A DNA stretch of 11,908 nt from positions 2,209,699 to 2,221,606 of the forward strand of contig CP070830.1 in NCBI GenBank assembly GCA_020344865.1, written 5' to 3'. Below, in pieces: positions 1 to 5,071 of the stretch. Position numbers and translations under genes: made by a program. The notes beneath the pieces are model-generated. The model was not told the origin of the DNA and did no database searches. It was given only the letters and a program-made list of their open reading frames with translations. Source of the stretch: Planctomycetota bacterium (GTDB lineage: Bacteria > Planctomycetota > Phycisphaerae > Sedimentisphaerales > Anaerobacaceae). Within the stretch, counting starts at the first letter, position 1. Each line of letters opens with the position of its first letter.

Positions 1-1
1 T

Positions 2-172
2 CTTGAGCCGCAGACTGGTTACGAATGTGAAGGTTTTTTTGGGAATGTAGTATTTTGCTGCGGCCTGCTATGCGAGGACAATAAACTCAAGATTTACTAC
101 GGCGTCGCCGATACTGCCGTCTGTTATGCGGAGATACCTTTGCAGGATATCCTTGCGAGCTTGAATTTGTAG
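2..172 (+). CDS. C-terminal end of a GH130-type glycoside phosphorylase (5' end outside window)
   Basis: The frame is open from the window edge to a TAG at 170-172 and encodes the last 56 residues. The stretch GFFGNVVFCCG, followed by LKIYYGVADTAVCYAEIPLQ and ending near DILASL, matches the C-terminal blade of GH130 beta-mannoside phosphorylases. In that family a GxxxNVVFxCG strand precedes an (L/I)YYGAAD strand, and a short helix closes the five-bladed propeller. Family members phosphorolyse beta-1,2- or beta-1,4-mannosides to mannose 1-phosphate in the cytoplasm. The catalytic Asp lies upstream and cannot be seen, so linkage specificity is unknown. The next gene starts 90 bp downstream on the same strand with no terminator between them, so co-transcription is possible. 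A related GH43/GH32-clan propeller is the main alternative, but GNVVF and YYGVAD favour GH130. Confidence 0.8.
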   Translation, partial: LEPQTGYECEGFFGNVVFCCGLLCEDNKLKIYYGVADTAVCYAEIPLQDILASLNL

Positions 173-262
173 TTCTGCGTCTTTACTTTCTTTTTCTAAT
201 CCTCCGCTCGAAAGGTGCTATTACCTTGCCATTTGTTGTAACTTTTAGTATGGTGCGCGCAT

Positions 263-2260
263 ATGGGTATCGAGCATTCACAATTAGGCGCTAAAGGCAA
301 AATGTTTTTGCCTGTTCGGCGTCTGTATGGCCTTTTGGCTCCCCGAGCTTATAGCGTCATTATGTTCGGGGCTTTGTTTTGCACACTCACAGCGAAGCTC
401 TTTCACGCCTGGCGCATGGCCCTAATTAACGAATACGTCAGCTGGATTCTCGCCGATGTCGCTGTACTATTGGGAATCGAAGTCGTCTTGGCTCTGGTGT
501 GCTTTCGCTGGCCTCGGCGATGTGTCATCCGGACAGCCTGTGTTTTCGCTGCTATCATGTGCACTTGGTCGGTGATGAATGCCGGCTGGCTTATAAGAAC
601 AGGAACACAAATCCTGCCCACTGTTCTTTTGCCTTTATTTCGTGACCCGCTGAACGCGTTGGGAATAATTGGCGTTAATCTGGCAAAGATGCCCCGCGCA
701 GCCGTAGTTCTGCTTGCCCCAAGCGCAGTTGCTCTTACCTTTTTCTTTTTTGTTTTAGCAAAGCCGCAGCCGCCTGATTACAACCGCAGACTTTTTGCGG
801 GTAGAATTATAATTTCCGTAGCGATTATTTTTATTGCAGTGTTGGTTCGCGTCACAGTTGCCAGAGAAACATCGGCCCAAATCATTTCTCAAGGGCTGCG
901 ATACAATTGTCAATTGAGGGCTGTGATGAGCTTTCTTTTGTCCGATCCCGGCCGGCGTGCCAGAGCCGACTTGGCCGGCGCCAAGCGGAGGATACCGGCC
1001 TCGGACCAGATAGAAATCGTACGCTCGCAGAAGCTGCAACGCATAAACTACAACGTGGTCATAGTTGTTCTTGAGGGTATTCAATACAGGTACACATCGC
1101 TTCATAGCGAAGAAAATAACCTGACACCTTATCTTGCGACTTTAGCCAAGCAAGGCGTTGAGTTCGTAAACGCCCGCTCAACGCTTACCCACACCACAAA
1201 GGTTCTGTTTAGCCTTTTGACCGGTCGGTTCCCTTCGGTCTCTCAGGATATTGCCGAGGCCGTCCCGGCCGCTAAGCCGTATGCCGGACTTGCCACGATT
1301 CTAAAACAGAACTTGGATTTTCGAACCGCATTCTTCCAATCGGCGAAGGGCAACTTTGAGTCTCGGCCGGGATTGGTTTACAATCTCGGCTTCGAGAAGT
1401 TCTGTGCCAGAGACAATTTGAACGACCCTAACAACTTCCTCGGCTATCTGGCCTGTGACGAGTTTTCAATGTTAGAACCGATTGTCCAGTGGATAAAGGC
1501 TGACAACAAGCCATTTTTCCTAACAATTCTTTGCTCGGTTACGCACGACCCCTATGAGGTTCCTGAGTGGTTTGCAACCCCGGCGAAGGAGCCGGAGGAG
1601 CGATACCGGCAGGCAGTTTCTTACACCGATAAATTCTTGGCGGCGCTCGATGTTGAGCTTACGAAACTGAATCTTGCAGACAAGACTGTTTTTTGTGTTA
1701 TCGGGGACCACGGCGAAGCGTTTGGCGAGCACGGCCTGCTCGGTCACGAAAGAATATCTTTCGAAGAAGTTTTGCGTATACCGTTTTGTTTGAGGGCACC
1801 GTTGTTGGTGCAGCCGGGGACTAAGGTTACAGAAGCCGTCAGCTCGGTTGATTTGTCCCCGACACTGCTGGCCCTGTTGGGTTTCGATGCCGGCGTCGCG
1901 GGCTTTGACGGCATAAATGTGCTGGGGCGGATACCGGGTGACCGCAGGGTGTATTTCTCTGGTTGGCTTCGGGAGAGCCCGGCGGGTTTTGTAAAAGCAA
2001 ACCGCAAGTTTATATACTATCCCACGACCGAAATGGTCTCTGTCTATGATTTGGACGCCGACCCGTTTGAGTTGACAAGGATAGAGTTGTCGAAGCAACA
2101 GGCCGATGAGATTGGCGACGATATTATCATTTGGCAAAAGAATAGTATTTTTCAACTCAAACAGCCGAGGAGCGGCAAAAAGATGGTTTTTGACTCTTGG
2201 CTTTGCCGGTGGAACAATCGGATTGCGTCGGCCAAATATCGCCCGCATGTCAAAGATTAG
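263..2260 (+). CDS. Membrane-anchored sulfatase-fold / phosphoglycerol-transferase-like protein (alkaline phosphatase superfamily)
   Basis: This 665-aa protein has about five or six hydrophobic segments in its first 200 residues (near 30-48, 62-80, 90-111, 146-166, 180-198), then a sulfatase-fold (PF00884) domain from about 262. Visible metal-site candidates are E271 (VVIVVLEG), D482-H483 (IGDHGEAFGEHG), H490 and H428 in THDPY. VDLSPTLLALLGF and the late VYDLDADPFE are also sulfatase-family hallmarks. The nucleophile region reads STLTHTTKVLFSLLTG, so Thr311 (or Thr312) sits where true sulfatases have the formylglycine Cys/Ser and where LtaS/EptA/OpgB-type enzymes have Thr. It therefore looks like a transferase or phosphodiesterase acting outside the membrane on a phospho-headgroup, not a classical sulfatase; the substrate is unknown. 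ATG263 has no clear Shine-Dalgarno; ATG302 (Met14), just after AAAGG, is an alternative start. The 3' gap shows no terminator. Confidence 0.8.
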   Translation: MGIEHSQLGAKGKMFLPVRRLYGLLAPRAYSVIMFGALFCTLTAKLFHAWRMALINEYVSWILADVAVLLGIEVVLALVCFRWPRRCVIRTACVFAAIMCTWSVMNAGWLIRTGTQILPTVLLPLFRDPLNALGIIGVNLAKMPRAAVVLLAPSAVALTFFFFVLAKPQPPDYNRRLFAGRIIISVAIIFIAVLVRVTVARETSAQIISQGLRYNCQLRAVMSFLLSDPGRRARADLAGAKRRIPASDQIEIVRSQKLQRINYNVVIVVLEGIQYRYTSLHSEENNLTPYLATLAKQGVEFVNARSTLTHTTKVLFSLLTGRFPSVSQDIAEAVPAAKPYAGLATILKQNLDFRTAFFQSAKGNFESRPGLVYNLGFEKFCARDNLNDPNNFLGYLACDEFSMLEPIVQWIKADNKPFFLTILCSVTHDPYEVPEWFATPAKEPEERYRQAVSYTDKFLAALDVELTKLNLADKTVFCVIGDHGEAFGEHGLLGHERISFEEVLRIPFCLRAPLLVQPGTKVTEAVSSVDLSPTLLALLGFDAGVAGFDGINVLGRIPGDRRVYFSGWLRESPAGFVKANRKFIYYPTTEMVSVYDLDADPFELTRIELSKQQADEIGDDIIIWQKNSIFQLKQPRSGKKMVFDSWLCRWNNRIASAKYRPHVKD

Positions 2261-2559
2261 CCTGCGCACATGATTCGTCGGCGAAGTAGCGATTTGCCCA
2301 ACCCACGACGGTTTATTCTCTCGGCAAGTATGTTGTTTTTTGTAAACATCAGCCAAATCTCTTTGGCATTTAAGGTCTTACGAAGCCTTGTATGTGAAAA
2401 TGGATTGATTAAGTATAATCGGTGTTTATAAAAAACAACGCATGCTTAAAATAAGGTATTATTTCCTTTTAATGCAAAACCGGTATGGCTGACGTAACTA
2501 TTTATTTTGTAAATTGTTAAGCGGATACTGCATATCTTTTTGTCTTTTGATGTTTTTGT
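2261..2559. other. Gene-free AT-rich spacer
   Basis: No convincing ORF is present. The stretch contains a TATAAT word at 2414-2419 within GTATAATCGG, the same ten bases found before the thiamin gene at 2862-2871; no good -35 lies 17 bp upstream. A small inverted repeat AAATAA/TTATTT occurs around 2448-2463. Nothing else stands out. Confidence 0.5.
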
Positions 2560-2575
2560 TGGCATATTTTTTGCA
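2560..2575 (+). promoter_or_regulatory. Sigma-54 (-24/-12) promoter match
   Basis: The bases TGGCATATTTTTTGCA match the RpoN consensus TGGCAyr-N4-TTGCw. GG is at 2561-2562 and GC at 2573-2574, giving the obligatory 12-bp offset, with both flanking T residues and the final A present. The predicted start is about 2586. No enhancer-binding site or activator gene is recognised nearby, so activity is inferred from sequence alone. Confidence 0.5.
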
Positions 2576-2585
2576 AGGATTGAAG

Positions 2586-2769
2586 CTTTTCCGCCTTTTA
2601 GGGCAAAGATATTGGGCGGGACCTTGTGAAATCGACAAGAAGGAGGAGGAAGGACCCGCCCGATTTCGTAAAGTCGCAAGATTGGTTTTGGTGGTTTAAT
2701 GGTTGAGGGGAACTGATTTTGCTGACGCAGACTCGGAGCCGCGCCGGAGGAGGGCGACTCCGTTTTTTT
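2586..2769 (+). ncRNA. Candidate structured small RNA (or leader) bounded by sigma-54 promoter and terminator
   Basis: The candidate is defined by a -24/-12 promoter match at its 5' side and an intrinsic terminator at its 3' side, giving about 184 nt. Its core is a hairpin: GGGCGGG (2614-2620) pairs with CCCGCCC (2655-2661), then after an A/A mismatch CCTT (2622-2625) pairs with AAGG (2650-2653). The loop includes CTTGT/ACAAG (2623-2627/2635-2639) as an alternative pairing and the purine run GGAGGAGGAAGGA. Two competing pairings are visible: CCGCC (2591-2595) with GGCGG, and GAAATCG (2628-2634) with CGATTTC (2661-2667). At least six GGA words lie in predicted loops, reminiscent of CsrA/RsmA sponges or of a sequestered Shine-Dalgarno. 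No known family (TPP riboswitch, SRP, 6S, tmRNA, RNase P) is recognised. It could instead be an attenuating leader of the thiamin gene. Confidence 0.4.
2734..2769 (+). terminator. Intrinsic (Rho-independent) terminator
   Basis: CGGAG (2734-2738) pairs with CTCCG (2758-2762). Inside, CGCC (2742-2745) pairs with GGCG (2753-2756) around a GGAGGAG loop. Seven T residues follow at 2763-2769. It ends the upstream RNA about 110 bp before the thiamin gene. Confidence 0.6.
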
Positions 2770-2862
2770 GCGCGCTATTTGGTCTTACTTGCCCGGCGCT
2801 CCTGGATTGCTTTTTGCCGAGACTTGGCTTAGTTTTGACTACTAAATATTGCTTCCGGGGCG

Positions 2863-2868
2863 TATAAT
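2863..2868 (+). promoter_or_regulatory. Candidate -10 element for the thiamin gene
   Basis: A perfect TATAAT lies 10 bp before ATG2879, so transcription would begin almost at the start codon, giving a leaderless or nearly leaderless mRNA. TTGACT at 2835-2840 is a good -35 word but is 22 bp away, too far for a standard sigma-70 promoter. No strong Shine-Dalgarno precedes the ATG, which fits leaderless translation but does not prove it. Confidence 0.3.
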
Positions 2869-2878
2869 CGGGCCTGTT

Positions 2879-3931
2879 ATGCAGCGCGGCGTTTATAGAA
2901 TTATCGATGCCAATTTCAATCGAGCTCGTGAGGCGGCTCGCGTAATGGAGGAATATTGCCGGTTCGCATTGAATTGCGGGGTATTAACCGGCCGGGCCAA
3001 GCAACTTCGTCACGAACTTTCGGCAGAAATTGGCAAGCTGGATGCCGGGCGGCTTATTACGAGCAGAGATACGGCAGGTGATGTGGGAGTCGGCCAAACA
3101 GTTGATAAGCAGCTTAAACGCGGAGACTTGCGCGATTGTTTTACTGCCAGCTGCAAGCGTCTTAGTGAGGGATTGCGCGCACTTGCTGAGATGGCCCAAA
3201 CAATAGATGCTTCGGTGGCCAATAAGCTGGAGGAACTGAGGTTTGACGCTTATGCTCTCGAGAAGGATATTGTCGTTTTCAGCGATGTAAGCGAAAAAAT
3301 CAGACGGGTGAGCCTGTATGTGATAATCAGCAGCAGCCTGCCCGCTGATGTGCTTTCTTTGGCTGGTTGCTGCGCGGCCGGTGGCGCCGATTGCATTCAG
3401 CTTCGGGCAAAGGACATTGGCGATGATGAGCTTTTTGCCCTTGCTGCGGAATTTGTGAAGGTTTGCAGAGATGCCGGTGTTCTTAGCATAATAAACGACC
3501 GGGTCGATATTGCCGCTACGGCCGGAGCCGATGGCGTGCATCTCGGCCAGAATGATTTATCTATAGAACAGGCGCGCAAGCTTCAGTTAACGCCGTTAAT
3601 CATGGGTAAAAGCACGCATTCGCTTGAACAATTGTGTGCGGCTTGTGACGAGTTGCCTACGTATGTCAGCCTCGGGCCTGTCTTTTCGACGGGGACGAAG
3701 CCTGATGCCAAGGCTGTTGGTCTGGATTATGTGGTGCAAGGGGTGAAGGTTTTGGGCGGCAGCGGCATAGGGCACGTTGCTATCGGGGGTATAGGGGTGG
3801 ATAACGTTGAGGAGGTTTTGAGGGCCGGGGCGGGGGCGATAGCGGTTTGCTCGGCGGTAACAGAGGTGGCGGACGCGGCAGGTGCCTGCCGGGCGCTAAA
3901 AGAGAGGATAATCGCGTTTAAGGGGGGATGA
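2879..3931 (+). CDS. thiE: Fused HMP-phosphate kinase (ThiD2) - thiamin-phosphate synthase (ThiE)
   Basis: From ATG2879 the protein has 350 residues; a TTG at 2849 would add ten non-conserved residues. Residues 1-135 match the ThiD2 domain: YRIIDANFNRAREAARVMEEYCRFAL at the start, SRDTAGDVG near 62-70, and a helix with SEGLRALAEMAQ near 96-107. ThiD2 domains of about 130 residues are known to phosphorylate HMP monophosphate but not free HMP, and are often fused to ThiE. Residues 143-350 are the ThiE TIM barrel with QLRAKD (174-179), INDR (205-208), HLGQND (221-226), SLGPVFSTGTKP (264-275) and AIGGI (301-305). ThiE joins HMP-PP and thiazole phosphate into thiamin phosphate in the cytosol. All expected phosphate- and pyrimidine-binding motifs are intact. 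No other thiamin gene is adjacent and no TPP riboswitch is seen. Confidence 0.92.
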   Translation: MQRGVYRIIDANFNRAREAARVMEEYCRFALNCGVLTGRAKQLRHELSAEIGKLDAGRLITSRDTAGDVGVGQTVDKQLKRGDLRDCFTASCKRLSEGLRALAEMAQTIDASVANKLEELRFDAYALEKDIVVFSDVSEKIRRVSLYVIISSSLPADVLSLAGCCAAGGADCIQLRAKDIGDDELFALAAEFVKVCRDAGVLSIINDRVDIAATAGADGVHLGQNDLSIEQARKLQLTPLIMGKSTHSLEQLCAACDELPTYVSLGPVFSTGTKPDAKAVGLDYVVQGVKVLGGSGIGHVAIGGIGVDNVEEVLRAGAGAIAVCSAVTEVADAAGACRALKERIIAFKGG

Positions 3932-4651
3932 TACGGCTGTATTTCTTTGGTTTTTTCGGGCGTGTCTGGGAAGGTCGGGGAGTCGAAAACGCGGATTGGG
4001 GCACAAAAACAGGTGTTTGGGGATTTGAAGAATGACAGCTATTTTGCTGGTTGTTAGTGAGTTTTGGCGGTAATTATCCACGAGCGGGCGAGCCTACATT
4101 AGAAGGCCCAAAAAAGTTATTGTCAAGTGACGATAAGGCTGGTGCGGGCAGGGTAAGGACGGGCGCACTTTAAAGGACGATTTCGTACGGAGTTTAAGCC
4201 TTTTAATCTAAAGAAGTTATGGTATTTTGCAGCGGGCGGGAAAAGGCATGGCGGGGATTGGCGGAGATTTTGTCTGGAATGTTTAATTTAAGGAGAGTGA
4301 GAGTCGGAAAAGAGCCTTTGAGTTATCAACATGTTGTCCACAATTCTATAGTGATTGGTCAGGCGTAAATCTGGCTTCCTAATTTGTGTAGATTCGCCAG
4401 ATTGACAGAAAGTTCCATCTGCCGGGTTCGGGACGAGGGGGAAAATCGTTGTTTTTGGGGTAAAAATAAGGGTGGGAAGGGTCGGTTTTGGGAGGGCACC
4501 CTTGATATTGGGCTAAAAATGAGGGTTGGGGTACTGGAAAGGTGTTTGAATGTTGGAAAATTTGTGAAAAGTTTGGGAAAAGTTGCAAAAAAGAGGGCGC
4601 AGAAGTAGCAAGGAATGCTAAAAAGTTGGTGCAAAGTTGGAAAATGTTGTA
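3932..4651. other. Long gene-free stretch with strand-skewed tract
   Basis: No protein-coding region is convincing here. The left part (to about 4350) holds three DnaA-box-like words on the + strand: TTATCCACG at 4074-4082, TTATCAACA at 4323-4331 and TTGTCCACA at 4334-4342. From about 4441 to 4620 the + strand is strongly G-over-C skewed (64 G against 13 C by hand count) with repeated GTTGGAAAA and AAAAGTTGG words. Open frames on either strand in this tract follow from the base composition and from the repeat that follows it. Confidence 0.6.
4368..4403. repeat. 8-bp inverted repeat with 20-nt loop
   Basis: AATCTGGC at 4368-4375 is the exact reverse complement of GCCAGATT at 4396-4403. A competing pairing, GGCG..AATC with GATTCGCC, overlaps it. 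There is no T-run, so it is not a terminator. It sits at the left border of the G-skewed tract. Confidence 0.4.
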
Positions 4652-4714
4652 ACCACGGATTTCGCGGATGGGCACAGATTTTGAACCACGAATAAACACG
4701 AATTTTCACGAAGT
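4652..4714. repeat. 10-bp-period degenerate CACGRAT-type intergenic repeat
   Basis: Two triplets of decamer-like units lie in phase: ACCACGGATT, TCGCGGATGG, GCACAGATTT, then a TGA spacer, then ACCACGAATA, AACACGAATT, TTCACGAAGT. Similar CCACGGATT/CACGAATT tracts are common between genes in environmental bacteria, including Planctomycetota; that statement is from general knowledge. Read as protein in reverse they give the spurious YSWFKICAHPRNP-type hypothetical proteins. Confidence 0.65.
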
Positions 4715-4716
4715 GG

Positions 4717-4843
4717 GTTTGGCTTCAGGGGCCATCTTTGATGGCCAGGTCAGGCAAAGTCTGCGGCTATTCTCGAGGCGAGCTTCTGCGCTAGCTTGTT
4801 GACTTTGTCTGTTGGCCGGAGTCCGGCCAGCATGAAGCCAAAC
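4717..4843 (+). other. 127-nt cloverleaf-forming element (structured RNA or palindromic mobile element)
   Basis: Four nested or adjacent helices are visible. P1: GTTTGGCTTCA (4717-4727) with TGAAGCCAAAC (4833-4843), 11 bp perfect. P2: GGCCATC (4730-4736), loop TTT, GATGGCC (4740-4746). P3: CAGGCAAAGTC (4751-4761) with GACTTTGTCTG (4801-4811), 11 pairs including one G.U, enclosing a small CTCG-AGG-CGAG hairpin (4772-4782). P4: TGGCCGGA (4813-4820) with TCCGGCCA (4822-4829). Junction linkers are only 1 to 4 nt, so the whole forms a compact four-way junction. It lies in a gene-free region just after the CACGAAT repeat, with a hairpin plus T-run directly downstream. No known RNA family or insertion sequence end is recognised. 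It could act as RNA or as a folded single-stranded DNA element. Confidence 0.65.
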
Positions 4844-4863
4844 AAGAACCTTGTTCTTTTTTT
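4844..4863 (+). terminator. Weak hairpin plus T-run
   Basis: AAGAAC (4844-4849) pairs with GTTCTT (4853-4858) around CTT, and the T-run spans 4857-4863. The stem is short and AT-rich, but it directly abuts the cloverleaf element and could end a transcript carrying it. Confidence 0.35.
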
Positions 4864-4958
4864 ATGGAGGATGGGTACGAATCTTTTTTAGTTTGACGAG
4901 ATGGGCCCTCCTTCGCCAAGGCTTCGGCGGGTCTGCGCTACGCTTCGAGATTTTTGTG

Positions 4959-4987
4959 TTGCGGGATTGTCGGAAATGGGGTATAAT
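4959..4987 (+). promoter_or_regulatory. Candidate sigma-70-type promoter of the dockerin operon
   Basis: TTGCGG at 4959-4964 is separated by 17 bp from a perfect TATAAT at 4982-4987, which would start transcription near 4995 and leave a leader of about 77 nt before ATG5072. The -35 matches only TTG of TTGACA. Confidence 0.4.
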
Positions 4988-5059
4988 GGGTGGAGTTTTG
5001 CAGATCCGCCTTCGGAAGAGGCAGGAAGAATTCAAAGAGAATGAATACGGAGCGAGGTT

Positions 5060-5065
5060 AAGGAG
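5060..5065 (+). promoter_or_regulatory. Ribosome binding site fixing the GLUG gene start
   Basis: AAGGAG lies 6 nt before ATG5072, an optimal Shine-Dalgarno arrangement that supports this start over the upstream ATG at 5041. Confidence 0.7.
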
Positions 5066-5071
5066 CCTATA

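Noticed and set aside
2514..2699. 61-codon TTG-start frame across the sRNA region
   Set aside because: There is no ribosome binding site before the TTG, composition is non-protein-like, and it is better explained by the promoter, structured RNA and terminator.
2586..2769. SRP RNA, 6S RNA, tmRNA or RNase P RNA
   Set aside because: Hallmarks of each are missing: no SRP GGAAGCAGCC-type domain, no end-to-end pairing as in 6S, no tmRNA acceptor end, and no RNase P core.
2586..2878. TPP riboswitch before the thiamin gene
   Set aside because: The conserved CTGAGA and ACCTGA(T)CTGG blocks are absent.
3928..4035. 35-codon ORF overlapping the thiamin gene stop by 4 nt (ATGA) with a preceding G-run
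   Set aside because: The overlap looks operon-like, but the G-run is directly against the ATG, the product has no recognisable motif and nothing follows it in operon fashion.
4359..4709. Minus-strand ORFs of 116 and 106 codons (YSWFKICAHPRNP-type and MFIRGSKSVPIREIRG-type products)
   Set aside because: They arise from translating the CACGAAT repeat and the C-poor tract; two overlapping frames are equally open, there is no Shine-Dalgarno and no recognisable domain.
4717..4843. Integron attC site as explanation of the cloverleaf
   Set aside because: attC runs from RYYYAAC to GTTRRRY; here the ends are GTTTGGC and GCCAAAC, in the opposite order and not matching GTTRRRY. There is no integrase or cassette array.
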